From assembly GCA_023898365.1 (NCBI GenBank), contig CP060219.1:1054001-1118000 (forward strand): 64,000 bases of DNA. The letters are read 5' to 3'. How positions within the stretch are numbered: the first letter of the stretch is position 1; every line of letters starts with the position of its first letter. The stretch comes from Candidatus Woesearchaeota archaeon (GTDB lineage: Archaea; Nanobdellota; Nanobdellia; Woesearchaeales; GCA-023898365). The position numbers were made by a program, and so were the translations under genes. Shown piece after piece: positions 15,340 to 23,884 of this stretch. The notes beneath the pieces were generated by a model, which was not told the DNA's origin, did no database searches, and worked only from the letters and a program-made list of their open reading frames with translations.

Positions 15340-15966
15340 ATGTCAGAAAATGTATTAAAAACTGGTACAACGACAGTTGGTCTTATCTACAAAGATGGCG
15401 TCGTTATTGCTGCAGATAAGCGAGCAACAGCAGGAAATCTCATCGTCGATAAGAGCGTAACAAAGCTCATCAAAATCAACGATTACATGGGCGTGACCAT
15501 TTCAGGATCCGTTTCTGACATCCAACTCATGACCCGATACTTAAAAGCAGAATTGAAGCTTAAAGAAATTCGAACAAATAGAAAAAACACAGTAAGTGAA
15601 GGGGCAAACTTACTTGCAGGACTTGCCTATTCACAAATTCGAAGTTATTTTCCTGGCATCGGCCATTTCATCGTTGCAGGATACGATGAGTCACCACAAC
15701 TCTACGATGTCTTTCCAGACGGATCAATTACTGAACATGATCAGTTTGACGCGTCAGGATCAGGAAGCGTCTTCGCATTCGGACTTCTCGAAAATAACTA
15801 CAAAGACAACATGAGTGAAGGCGAAGCAGTTGACTTAGCATTACGATCAATCAGTGCCGCACAACAACGAGATAATGCATCAGGAAACGGCGTTGACATC
15901 TGGCTTATTAACAAGGATGGAATTAAAGAAGTGACCACAAAAATTCCACAAACAAGACTTGTATAA
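15340..15966 (+). CDS. psmB: Proteasome beta subunit (20S catalytic subunit)
   Basis: This is the threonine protease subunit of the archaeal 20S proteasome. The precursor has 208 residues. A nine-residue propeptide ends in Gly before TTTVGL, so Thr10 becomes the N-terminal nucleophile after self-cleavage. AADKRATAG supplies Asp17, and a KLIKI segment carries the catalytic Lys33 equivalent. SGSGSVFAFGLLE and RDNASGNG follow as in the family. The ATG at 15340 is preceded by GGGGTTGA; the upstream TTG is less likely. A TATA box (15268-15278) lies about 67 nt upstream, so a leader is present. Confidence 0.95.
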   Translation: MSENVLKTGTTTVGLIYKDGVVIAADKRATAGNLIVDKSVTKLIKINDYMGVTISGSVSDIQLMTRYLKAELKLKEIRTNRKNTVSEGANLLAGLAYSQIRSYFPGIGHFIVAGYDESPQLYDVFPDGSITEHDQFDASGSGSVFAFGLLENNYKDNMSEGEAVDLALRSISAAQQRDNASGNGVDIWLINKDGIKEVTTKIPQTRLV

Positions 15967-16013
15967 GTAAAATTCTTTTTTCTCTTACTTATTTGTTCTT
16001 AAGGTGAAAAAAA

Positions 16014-17912
16014 TTGACCAGTGAAATCATTGAAGAGGTGCTTAAGCACTTACCTCGAAAGAAAATAAAAGAAGTAGTTTTTGAAGGAGCAAACATCGTC
16101 GTCTATACCTCAGACGAAACATTCTTTGCAAACGACGAAGGACTTATCAGAAATCTTGTGAATACCATTAAGAAACGTGTCGAACTCAGACCGGACCCTT
16201 CTATTTGCATGCCCTTAGAAGAAGCAGAAAAAACAATCCGACAAATTATTGATAAAGAAGTCAGTGTTGACAATGTCATCTTTGATCCGCAACGTTCAAT
16301 TGTCATTCTTGAGGTTGATAAACCAGGAACTGCTATTGGCCGACGTGGAGAAACCATCCAAGAGATTAAAAAGAAAACAAGATGGGTTCCCATTATTAGA
16401 CGAACACCTCCTATTCGCAGTCAAATCATTGAAAATATTCGATCAGTACTCTACCAAAATTCTGATTATCGAAGAAAGTTCCTACACAAAACAGGTGAAC
16501 GTATCTACAATGGGTGGCTGCGACGTGAACGAAAAGAAGAATGGGTACGGTTAACCTATCTTGGCGGCGGACGACAAGTTGGTCGCAGTTGTTTATTTTT
16601 GCAAACACCAGAAAGTCGCATCTTGCTTGATGTCGGTATTGATGTCAGCAAGAATGACTCTGAAGCATACCCGTATCTTGAAGCGCCAGAATTTAACATT
16701 CAACAACTCGATGCAGTTATTGTCAGTCACGCGCACGTTGACCATTCAGCGCTTGTACCATACTTGTTTAAGTTCGGGTATCGAGGACCGGTCTATTGCA
16801 CTGAACCAACCAGAGACATCATGGCCCTCTTACAACTTGATATTATCAAAATTATGCGCGAAGAAGGAAAAGAACCACTCTATTCTTCAGATGAAGTAAA
16901 AGAAATGGTCAAACATACCGTCGCACTGGGCTATGATGAAGTAACGGACATCACTCCAGACATTCGCATCACGTTACATAACGCAGGACACATTCTAGGC
17001 AGCTCCATGGTACATATTAATGTAGGAAACGGACTTCATAACTTATTGTATTCAGCAGATCTTAAATACGCAAAGACACAACTGCTCAGTCCAGCCGTAG
17101 CAAATTTTTCACGGTGCGAAACGCTCCTAATCGAGTCAACCTACGGAGGTAAAGATAACGTTACTGAAAATCCGGGCATACAAGATAAAATCCTTAGCGA
17201 CATAGTTATCAATACAGTGAATCGGGGAGGAAAAATTCTTATGCCAACCTTAGGAAGCGGCAGAGGACAAGAAGTGATCATTCTTATTGAGCGACTTGTT
17301 CGTGAAGGAAAAATTCCAGAAATACCTGTCTACATTGACGGCATGGTATGGGATATTACTGCCATCCACACTGCATATCCTGAGTTTATGAACAACCAAG
17401 TTAAAACACAGATTTTCCAAAAAGATAATAATCCTTTCCTCATGAAGAGTGTCAAGCAGATTGGCAGCATGAAAGAAAGAAAAGAACTTGTCGAAGAGGA
17501 AGGGCCCTGCATTATTCTTGCAACAAGTGGCATGATGCAAGGAGGACCGAGCGTGTATTATTTTCGACAGCTTGCAGGAAATCCAAAGCATTCATTGGTG
17601 TTTAGCTGTTACCAAGGTGAAGGAACCCTCGGACGACGAATCAAGAACGGTGAAAAAGAATTCACCTTCAAAGATGGCCCAAGAAACGAGATTGTCAACT
17701 GCAAGCTCGAGGTGCATCGTATAGAAATTTCAGCACATGCAGATCGTCGTGAATTGATGAGTTTTGTTACGCGTTGCAAACCTCGTCCAAAGAAAGTAAT
17801 CATCAATCATGGAGAAGTAAGTCGGAGTATTGATCTTGCCAGTTCCATTCATAAGACACTCAAAGTGGAAACTATTGTGCCAAGAAACTTAGAAACAATT
17901 CGATTGCGATAA
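16014..17912 (+). CDS. FttA/aCPSF1, KH-domain beta-CASP ribonuclease (transcription termination factor)
   Basis: This is the archaeal CPSF73 homologue that terminates transcription by cleaving nascent RNA. Its 632 residues comprise two N-terminal KH domains (about 1-145, with AIGRRGETIQEI as the KH loop), a metallo-beta-lactamase domain with SHAHVDHS (HxHxDH), and a beta-CASP domain with LIESTYGG, TSGMMQGGP and a final SAHADR. The start is TTG. AAGGTGA lies 7 nt before it, and no ATG in the frame keeps the first KH domain. It is the last gene of the proteasome-S8e run. Confidence 0.93.
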   Translation: MTSEIIEEVLKHLPRKKIKEVVFEGANIVVYTSDETFFANDEGLIRNLVNTIKKRVELRPDPSICMPLEEAEKTIRQIIDKEVSVDNVIFDPQRSIVILEVDKPGTAIGRRGETIQEIKKKTRWVPIIRRTPPIRSQIIENIRSVLYQNSDYRRKFLHKTGERIYNGWLRRERKEEWVRLTYLGGGRQVGRSCLFLQTPESRILLDVGIDVSKNDSEAYPYLEAPEFNIQQLDAVIVSHAHVDHSALVPYLFKFGYRGPVYCTEPTRDIMALLQLDIIKIMREEGKEPLYSSDEVKEMVKHTVALGYDEVTDITPDIRITLHNAGHILGSSMVHINVGNGLHNLLYSADLKYAKTQLLSPAVANFSRCETLLIESTYGGKDNVTENPGIQDKILSDIVINTVNRGGKILMPTLGSGRGQEVIILIERLVREGKIPEIPVYIDGMVWDITAIHTAYPEFMNNQVKTQIFQKDNNPFLMKSVKQIGSMKERKELVEEEGPCIILATSGMMQGGPSVYYFRQLAGNPKHSLVFSCYQGEGTLGRRIKNGEKEFTFKDGPRNEIVNCKLEVHRIEISAHADRRELMSFVTRCKPRPKKVIINHGEVSRSIDLASSIHKTLKVETIVPRNLETIRLR

Positions 17913-17919
17913 AAGAAGC

Positions 17920-19023
17920 TCACTCAAAAAGACGCAGAACTGTTTCTCGTGCACGATCCAGTTTCACTTGGTGGCGTTCTAAAAACGAATTAATCTTATC
18001 GATTGTGTACGCTTTTAATTCACCAGTAAGCAACGTCCCCTTACGATACGCGTTCGCGAGTTCAGTTAGCTTCGCATCATCTGTTTCAAAGAAAAAGCGA
18101 AGATATTGGAATGCGACATCAACATCAGGATTGCCGCCTTTTTTTCTATGCTCCTCAACTGTTGAGCACCCTCCAGAAAATGCGTACTTATTAATCTTCT
18201 TTTTGATTACTGCAGGGCTTTCACTGAGCGCAAGATAAGAATTTGGATCTGATGCGGACATCTTGCCACCGGAGAGCCCTTGCATAAAATAATGATACGT
18301 TGAACAAAGCGGAGAAAACTCCGTATATTTTTGACGCTTGCTAATATCACGAGCAAGACGCAGATGAGGATCTTGGTCAATTCCTACAGGCACAATAACA
18401 GGCATTTTTCCTGAGAATACTGGAAGTTGAGGATGGAGCATGTCTGCTGCTTGAAGCATGGCCGCAAACAGTTTACCAGGGCTAATATCACCATATACTG
18501 CTTTGACTTCATTGAACGTGGCATGACGCGCAAATTGGTTTTGCAAACGATAATACGCGCAAGACTTCGTTGCGTTCGAGGAGCGCTTGCTTTGAAAATA
18601 GAGGTGTGTCTTCTTTATGTCAAGACCGAGCGCTATATAATTCGGAATATACTCTTCAAGAGCGATGCGCTTACTTTCTTCAAATGATTGACCGCGTGCA
18701 CCCAACGCTTCAATGTCTGCAACGGCAATGTAAATTTTTGCCCCGAGTTTTTGATAAAAAATCATTTGCTGCGCGACAAGCAAGTGACCAATATGAAATT
18801 TTCCTGTCGGCATAAGCCCCGTCATCATAATAAATGGTTCTCTTTGCTCTATTGCATGCACAATATGTTGAAAGTCTCGATGAGCAAAAATGATACCCCG
18901 TCGAAAGAGAATGTTATCGCTAAAAGGAGAAGGTAATTGTTTAAGCTCCTTTACACCAAAATCTTTAATGAGCTTGTCATATTGCACTGTTCCTGTTACA
19001 TCCCACGGCGTTACTGACCCCAT
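17920..19023 (-). CDS. trpS: Tryptophanyl-tRNA synthetase (archaeal type)
   Basis: The 367-residue class I synthetase is of the archaeal/eukaryotic TrpRS group. KFHIGH (75-80) is the HIGH motif and GGKMSAS (about 255-261) the KMSKS motif. VPVGIDQDPHLRLARD is the typical tryptophan-pocket region. The ATG at 19023 is 27 nt from the shared TATA at 19044-19055. It converges with FttA with a 7-nt gap. Confidence 0.94.
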   Translation of the reverse strand: MGSVTPWDVTGTVQYDKLIKDFGVKELKQLPSPFSDNILFRRGIIFAHRDFQHIVHAIEQREPFIMMTGLMPTGKFHIGHLLVAQQMIFYQKLGAKIYIAVADIEALGARGQSFEESKRIALEEYIPNYIALGLDIKKTHLYFQSKRSSNATKSCAYYRLQNQFARHATFNEVKAVYGDISPGKLFAAMLQAADMLHPQLPVFSGKMPVIVPVGIDQDPHLRLARDISKRQKYTEFSPLCSTYHYFMQGLSGGKMSASDPNSYLALSESPAVIKKKINKYAFSGGCSTVEEHRKKGGNPDVDVAFQYLRFFFETDDAKLTELANAYRKGTLLTGELKAYTIDKINSFLERHQVKLDRARETVLRLFE

Positions 19024-19043
19024 AAAGACCCTATAAGGAGGAA

Positions 19044-19055
19044 ATTATATAAATC
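19044..19055. promoter_or_regulatory. Bidirectional TATA shared by trpS and the methyltransferase gene
   Basis: ATTATATAAATC reads as a TATA on both strands. It is centred 27 nt from the trpS ATG (19023, minus) and 27 nt from the methyltransferase ATG (19076, plus), within a 52-nt intergenic space. No other TATA is present in the gap. Confidence 0.6.
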
Positions 19056-19075
19056 TTTCCGTTCACAAGGACTTG

Positions 19076-19558
19076 ATGGATTATTATGGAGAAATGGCTT
19101 CAGGATATGATCTGTTGCATGGAGCCGAGCAACAAAAAAAATACGCGTTTATCAGAGCCATCATTGGCAGCGCAAGTGATACGTGGAAGATACTTGATGT
19201 AGGTGCAGGTACTGGTATTGGCCTCTCCTATTTTGAGAACATTTCAGGTCTTGAACCAAGTGCGAAAATGATTTATGAGTATCATGGGTCAAAGACACTC
19301 ATCCAAGGAACTGCAGAAAATCTCCCGTTTCCCGATCACTCATTTGATCTAATTATTTCAGTTACCGCATTACAAAATTTTGCTGATGCAAGAATGGCTC
19401 TTCGTGAAATGAAACGAGTCAGTAAACGCTACGCAATAAGTTTTCTTAAGCGAAGTCAAAAAAGAGAAGAACTTCTTAACGCAATCACCGAAGTACTTGG
19501 TCCAGGAAGAATTGAAGAAGGAGAAATCGATCTCTACTACTTTAATTTGGGCCAGTAA
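19076..19558 (+). CDS. SAM-dependent methyltransferase (class I)
   Basis: The small class I methyltransferase has 160 residues from the ATG at 19076. Motif I is ILDVGAGTGIG (about 39-49), with ISGLEPS as the acidic strand after it. Motif IV is FDLIISVTALQN, and MKRVSKRYAISFLK follows as in UbiE/Methyltransf_11 proteins. The substrate is unknown. Its last 17 nt overlap the end of the convergent zinc-ribbon gene. Confidence 0.8.
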   Translation: MDYYGEMASGYDLLHGAEQQKKYAFIRAIIGSASDTWKILDVGAGTGIGLSYFENISGLEPSAKMIYEYHGSKTLIQGTAENLPFPDHSFDLIISVTALQNFADARMALREMKRVSKRYAISFLKRSQKREELLNAITEVLGPGRIEEGEIDLYYFNLGQ

Positions 19559-19718
19559 AACCGCACGCTGGGCAAATGTAGCGAACAGCATTCTTTCGCT
19601 CACTGCTTGAACGGACGATGTCAACCTTTCCACAAGAAGGGCACTTAAAACTCACAGCGCCCAAATCATTGGTAATGTTCTCACTCGTTGCAGTTGAGAG
19701 GGTAAGCGTCTCTTTCAT
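19542..19718 (-). CDS. Small archaeal zinc-ribbon protein (HVO_2753-like)
   Basis: The product has 58 residues from the ATG at 19718. Two zinc knuckles are present, FKCPSCGK and YICPACGFTGPN, with a basic stretch (RSSSERKNAVR) between them. This is the layout of small archaeal proteins annotated as zinc-ribbon RNA-binding proteins. A longer frame adds six residues, but the TATA spacing (27 nt) fits the inner ATG. It overlaps the methyltransferase gene tail to tail. Confidence 0.8.
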   Translation of the reverse strand: MKETLTLSTATSENITNDLGAVSFKCPSCGKVDIVRSSSERKNAVRYICPACGFTGPN

Positions 19719-19739
19719 ACTAAGGAGGAAAAACAATCA

Positions 19740-19753
19740 CTTTATAAATATAT
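19740..19753. promoter_or_regulatory. Bidirectional TATA shared by the zinc-ribbon and coiled-coil genes
   Basis: CTTTATAAATATAT is centred about 27 nt from the minus-strand ATG at 19718 and about 26 nt from the plus-strand ATG at 19772. It is the only TATA in the 53-nt gap and repeats the arrangement found at 19044-19055. Confidence 0.6.
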
Positions 19754-19771
19754 TGTTTGCTCTCTTACCCT

Positions 19772-19975
19772 ATGGAAACAAGCAAAGATGAACAAATTGG
19801 CTTTCATAAAGGGGCTCTTGCAACCCTTGCAAAAGAACGAGAAGAAATGGCAAAAATTCTCCAAATTGTCGAGCAGCTCATGAAGATGCACATCACCGCA
19901 TTAAAAGATCTTGGCATTGATTTAGAAGCGGAAGCCAAAGCAAAACAAAAAGAAAAGATTGAAGATAAAGTTTGA
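19772..19975 (+). CDS. Short coiled-coil hypothetical protein
   Basis: The protein has 67 residues from the ATG at 19772 (TATA about 26 nt upstream). It is almost wholly helical, with heptads from about residue 10 to 60 (AKEREEMAKILQIVEQLMKM) and a charged C-terminal tail (KAKQKEKIEDKV). A small dimerising or adaptor protein is plausible. The family is not recognised. Confidence 0.6.
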   Translation: METSKDEQIGFHKGALATLAKEREEMAKILQIVEQLMKMHITALKDLGIDLEAEAKAKQKEKIEDKV

Positions 19976-20011
19976 GAAGCGCACTTCTCAACTAACCAAA
20001 GGTAGTCTATT

Positions 20012-20752
20012 CTATTTTGCTTGTTCAGCAAGCTTTTCTGCCTCAGCAGCATACGTTTCGAACACAAGAGGATAATTTCTTTTCAAATAAAAAAGCGAAT
20101 CAGCAACAAACGCTTCTTCATATGCGTGAACAAGGAAGAACTTTCCTTCCGTCCCGTCTATCTCAAAAACACGTGATCGATAAGAGTGACCAATACACGC
20201 ATCCTTTCCAGTAAAGTAATCACTCCAAGAGACCGTAACACTATATTCTCTAAAACCAGTTGAGTTTCTAAGCAAGGTCGTGTTTAGTTGTTTGTAAACA
20301 CAACCAGGCGCATCATCACCTTGCGAGCAATTACATGTTTTCATATTTGATCTGTTAAGTAAAATTACTTCATCAAACGTATCAGTTTTTTTGTACAGCC
20401 AATATTCCTGAGCGGCACCAGGACCAAAGTTTGGCTCATAAAAAAACAACTCCGACAACCCATCATTTCCAAAAGGCAGAGGCATGCCAAAACCCACATG
20501 ATAGACTTTTTGAAGAACATCAGGTGTTTTCACGGAAAAATATGTCCGTACTATTTCCTGCTGATTGTTGTAACTGTGACGAATTTCAATATCTTTATTT
20601 ATGACAATCGAAGAAAAACTGCCAACTATCGTCGTGTTTTCTTCTCCAGATATAATTTCTGGGGAAGGGGTGCATGAGCTTAAGGAGAGAATCATGCCAA
20701 CTCCTAAACATAAAGCGAACACAAAGAACAGTACCTGCTTACGATCAGCCAT
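20012..20752 (-). CDS. Hypothetical exported lipoprotein
   Basis: The 246-residue protein has a signal peptide with a lipobox-like end (LSLSSC, Cys at about 27). The mature part is beta-rich with NxS/T sites (ENTT, LLRNSTG) and a CNCSQGDDAPGC cysteine cluster. It is probably anchored outside the membrane. No family is recognised. It is separated from the HIT gene by 26 nt and could be the third gene of the HAD-HIT run. Confidence 0.55.
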   Translation of the reverse strand: MADRKQVLFFVFALCLGVGMILSLSSCTPSPEIISGEENTTIVGSFSSIVINKDIEIRHSYNNQQEIVRTYFSVKTPDVLQKVYHVGFGMPLPFGNDGLSELFFYEPNFGPGAAQEYWLYKKTDTFDEVILLNRSNMKTCNCSQGDDAPGCVYKQLNTTLLRNSTGFREYSVTVSWSDYFTGKDACIGHSYRSRVFEIDGTEGKFFLVHAYEEAFVADSLFYLKRNYPLVFETYAAEAEKLAEQAK

Positions 20753-20778
20753 AACAATAAAGAAGAGAAGGGGGTTTT

Positions 20779-21171
20779 TTAAGTTTTTCGAGATAGTTTT
20801 GCTTCAACCACTGACAGATCAGCATCTTTCTGTCCGGGCCAGCTGACAAGGCCATCATTCTCATAACGAGGGATGAGATGAAAATGAGTGTGCATGACAA
20901 CTTGGCCAGCACTGCGTCCATGATTAAGTCCAAGATTGCAACCTGTCGCGCCAAGCTTGCGCATCAGTTCCTGAGCAACTTCTTTCATAAACGAAAGAAT
21001 GCGCACATCAGAAAAATCAAGAAGATCATTCGTGTGCTGTTTTGCAATCACAACTGTGTGCCCTGGAGAAATAGGTTCGATATCAAGAAATGCAATGAAA
21101 TCATCTGATTCTTTGACACGTATTGCAGGAATCTTTTTGTTTGCAAGTAAACAGAAGAGGCAATCACTCAT
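20779..21171 (-). CDS. HIT family nucleotide hydrolase
   Basis: This is a histidine-triad protein with the complete catalytic motif HTHFHL near residue 93 and an N-terminal zinc pair (CLFC). It is similar to Hint-type adenosine phosphoramidases, which split AMP-lysine or dinucleotides. From the ATG at 21171 it has 130 residues; a longer frame adds seven. It overlaps the HAD gene by 8 nt and is translated with it. It contrasts with the two HIT-fold proteins at 50000-51386, which have lost the triad. Confidence 0.85.
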   Translation of the reverse strand: MSDCLFCLLANKKIPAIRVKESDDFIAFLDIEPISPGHTVVIAKQHTNDLLDFSDVRILSFMKEVAQELMRKLGATGCNLGLNHGRSAGQVVMHTHFHLIPRYENDGLVSWPGQKDADLSVVEAKLSRKT

Positions 21172-21808
21172 TTTTCCAATCAACAAGGGCAAGCAAGGAA
21201 GTTATTTTTGGTTCATACTCTCGCGTATCTCTTCTATCGACAAGCACACCAGGAATTCCTGCCTCCGTTGCAGCTCGCATATCCGAATCAATGGAATCTC
21301 CAACAAAGAGCACGTCTTTTGCTGCCAGTTTATGCTCTTTAAGAATTGCTGCAATCATCGTCTTATCCGTTTTTAATTTGCCGCCTTGAAAACTATAATA
21401 CACGTTCGTAAAATACTTTTCTAAACCAAATTTGTCAACAACTGCAGGAACGCTAAACTGATCAGAGTTTGTCACAAGAAATAATTTGATGCCTGCCGCT
21501 TGCAACGCAGTAAGTGCCTCTACAGCATCAGGAAACGGACGGGCAAGTAAAGAATTTTTATTCCACATGCCTATGAGTTTATCATAAACAAATTCAGGAA
21601 TGCGAAGACCTAATGCTTCAACTGACTCCTTGAAAGCGTCGTTCAAGTTTGCATAGGATTTTGTCATGAAAACTTGTTCAAATTGTTCAACAAAATCTCC
21701 ATATTCTCGCTTGTCACGCAAGAAGAACTTTACCTGCTTAAGAGGAGAGGGACGAACACCCGTTTCGACAACGGTACCCCAGAAATCAAAGAGCATTGCT
21801 TTAACCAT
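21164..21808 (-). CDS. HAD superfamily hydrolase
   Basis: The 214-residue HAD-like protein has motif I FDFWGTVV (nucleophile Asp8), motif II FLVTNSD, and motif III/IV FVGDSIDSDMRAA. The second Asp of the usual DxD is Trp, as in haloacid-dehalogenase-like members rather than phosphatases. That leaves the reaction open between a dehalogenase-like and a phosphatase activity. A cap domain lies at residues about 20-90. It is translationally coupled to the HIT gene. Confidence 0.8.
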   Translation of the reverse strand: MVKAMLFDFWGTVVETGVRPSPLKQVKFFLRDKREYGDFVEQFEQVFMTKSYANLNDAFKESVEALGLRIPEFVYDKLIGMWNKNSLLARPFPDAVEALTALQAAGIKLFLVTNSDQFSVPAVVDKFGLEKYFTNVYYSFQGGKLKTDKTMIAAILKEHKLAAKDVLFVGDSIDSDMRAATEAGIPGVLVDRRDTREYEPKITSLLALVDWKNE

Positions 21809-21846
21809 TGTTCTGACAAACTAAGAGCTTTTTTTAAAGCTTTTGA

Positions 21847-22416
21847 TTACACAAGCACATACATGCGTAATTTGCTTTCTGCCTCAGGATAGGGATAGAA
21901 GCCGCCAGCACACACTTGGTTGCTTTCAGGGATGGTTTGAGGGTCATACATGACTTCATCTGCGCAGATAGTTAGGTCAAAGGGTGCTTGTCCTGCCTGA
22001 ATTCCTTTGAGAGGTTTCGCAGCAATATAACGAAACAAGTAATCATCAGGGTTAATGCTTGCAGCAGAGGATCGCTCAAGATTATTAATGACTGAAAGCA
22101 AGGGATTGCCAAGATTACTTATAGCAAAGTATATGTTTATTTGATCTTCGTTGATATTGCGCACACCAATAACAAAAGGAACTTCTTTGCCAGGTGAAGT
22201 TGACTTCGTTAGATCAAGAACACTAATTGTTTCTTTTTGAAACACCATGGTTTGCTTGAGTTCATTTTGCAATTTTGTATCCACTTGTGCAGTAATTGTT
22301 ATTGAGTTATTTATCAGTTTGCCAAGGAAAAAAAGGGAAAGACCGATAATGAGAAGGCCAAGAACTAAAATGACGATGAAATTAATACTTAGTTCGAATC
22401 CCCGTTTATTGAGCAT
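21847..22416 (-). CDS. Pilin-like membrane-anchored protein (operon gene 4)
   Basis: The 189-residue protein starts KRGFELSINFIVILVLG, and its membrane helix ends near residue 32. It is laid out like the other pilin-like proteins of the operon: a short positive N-terminus, one helix, then a beta-rich exported domain ending in a C...C segment (ICADEVMYDP...QVCAGG). GGAGG lies 8 nt before the ATG. Its start overlaps the end of the previous gene by 11 nt. The role is inferred from the operon. Confidence 0.6.
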   Translation of the reverse strand: MLNKRGFELSINFIVILVLGLLIIGLSLFFLGKLINNSITITAQVDTKLQNELKQTMVFQKETISVLDLTKSTSPGKEVPFVIGVRNINEDQINIYFAISNLGNPLLSVINNLERSSAASINPDDYLFRYIAAKPLKGIQAGQAPFDLTICADEVMYDPQTIPESNQVCAGGFYPYPEAESKLRMYVLV

Positions 22417-22990
22417 ACGTTTCCTCCTGCTGATCTGCGAGGCGCAGATGGTTTTCGCTTATCAACACGCGTCCTTGTAAAAATCGTTCAGGAGCAGGAT
22501 AACGAGCATTACCTTGACCACAAATCACATCATTTTCTGCAGGATCTTCTTTACAGATGTAAAAATTAACTGTGCGCGCACTTGCTTGAGAATACAAATT
22601 TGGCGTTGCGCTAACAAGCCAAAAAAAATAGCCGTTCTGTTCAACAAATGTGCTTGTTGAAATGTAAGAAAGATTAACCTCTTCTCCTGTTACCAGCAAA
22701 AAAAAGTTTGCATCCTCTTCAATGTTCTTGATGCCAAGCCGGAACACAAGAGGCTTGTCAGGATCATAAGTCAGCGACGCATCAAAGAGTTCAAAATGCT
22801 TTCCTTCTCGCTTCATCATATCTTCCATTTGAGCAATTTTTTCGGCAGATAATTCAAAGGAAATATCTTGCGTTGCAACATGAATTTTTGAAAAAAGAAC
22901 AAATCCTCCAATTAGAAGAGTTGCAGCAATAACGATGGAAACTAAGAACTGAAGCGATAAACTAAATGCGCGCGAATCTATTCGTAGCAC
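22406..22990 (-). CDS. Pilin-like membrane-anchored protein (operon gene 3, GTG start)
   Basis: The product has 194 residues. The start is GTG at 22990, supported by AGGAGG about 11 nt upstream (23001-23007 on the plus strand). An N-terminal segment FSLSLQFLVSIVIAATLL forms the helix, followed by an exported domain with a C-terminal pair (YICKEDP...DVICGQ). The domain order and cysteine spacing are like those of operon gene 4, which suggests they are paralogues. Confidence 0.6.
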   Translation of the reverse strand: MLRIDSRAFSLSLQFLVSIVIAATLLIGGFVLFSKIHVATQDISFELSAEKIAQMEDMMKREGKHFELFDASLTYDPDKPLVFRLGIKNIEEDANFFLLVTGEEVNLSYISTSTFVEQNGYFFWLVSATPNLYSQASARTVNFYICKEDPAENDVICGQGNARYPAPERFLQGRVLISENHLRLADQQEETYAQ

Positions 22991-23005
22991 TGTTTCGAAA
23001 TCCTC

Positions 23006-23239
23006 CTATTTGACAAAGTTAAACTCTTTAACGAGAAGTAAGGTAAAGAGTAAGAGTAAAACGATGCCGATAAGGATGATGGAAATGCCAAATTTGAATG
23101 AAACAGACATATCAACAAGCTTATAGAAGCCAATCAAGATGATGCCAACGGCAACGACAAGAAACTTATTAAGAACAATTTTTAATATGTCAAATTCTTC
23201 AGCATGCGTTAAATGACGTTTTTGATGATTACTCTTCAT
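23006..23239 (-). CDS. Small two-TM membrane protein (operon gene 2)
   Basis: The product has 77 residues with two hydrophobic helices (about 24-45 and 50-70) and basic N- and C-termini. GAGGTG lies just before the ATG. It is placed between two pilin-like genes with 11-15 nt gaps, so it may belong to the same membrane complex. The family is not recognised. Confidence 0.6.
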   Translation of the reverse strand: MKSNHQKRHLTHAEEFDILKIVLNKFLVVAVGIILIGFYKLVDMSVSFKFGISIILIGIVLLLLFTLLLVKEFNFVK

Positions 23240-23250
23240 AAAGACACCTC

Positions 23251-23772
23251 TTATGTTGAAACAATAAGTGTGATTTGCTCGGTGCTCATCACATTGTTTG
23301 CATTCCCATCTTCAACTGCTTGCAAATTACAAATGTATGATCCAGCTGGAATATTGGACTGATCACTTGCTTTTTTTGCTTCTAAAAACACACGAAAGCC
23401 AACTTTTTCTCCAGGACCAATAGGCTGCGCAATTGCAGTGACCAGAGGATCAAACGTTGCTTGTCCATTCGAGCAACTCAAGATGGCAGGTTTCAAATTC
23501 GTTTCCGATTGGAACAGATTATAGATGCCAATCTTCAAATCCTCCATCTTCTTTCCGGACTTAATATTGATTTCCGGTTTGTTAATAACAACAGGGTCAC
23601 TTGAACTTGGTTCTAGACCAAACTCGAGTAAATTGAAAGGCTCCATTAATGACTCAGTGCCTTTGTCAAAGAAATTTCTCACAAACGCCATGCCAAGACC
23701 TAGCAAAAGTATTGCCATGACCAGCATGACTATAGCATTAATCGACAATGAAAGAGAAGCTTGTTTATTCAT
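23251..23772 (-). CDS. Pilin-like membrane-anchored protein (operon gene 1)
   Basis: From the ATG at 23772 it has 173 residues; a longer GTG frame to 23796 is less likely, because GAGGTG lies 7 nt before the inner ATG. The N-terminus KQASLSLSINAIVML continues as a membrane helix, similar to class III signals. The exported part is a beta-rich domain with LEAKKASDQ and a cysteine pair. A TATA box at 23824-23836 is about 57 nt upstream, so this heads the operon with a leader. The operon is 23772 to 21847. Confidence 0.6.
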   Translation of the reverse strand: MNKQASLSLSINAIVMLVMAILLLGLGMAFVRNFFDKGTESLMEPFNLLEFGLEPSSSDPVVINKPEINIKSGKKMEDLKIGIYNLFQSETNLKPAILSCSNGQATFDPLVTAIAQPIGPGEKVGFRVFLEAKKASDQSNIPAGSYICNLQAVEDGNANNVMSTEQITLIVST

Positions 23773-23884
23773 CGAACACACCTCGTACGCATACACTCAC
23801 ATCAAAAAAAACAGACAGCTTTCTTTATAAATTTTGCGTTAGAGTCATTGGCTAACTTAGGAAAGAAAATAGACGCTACTTCAC

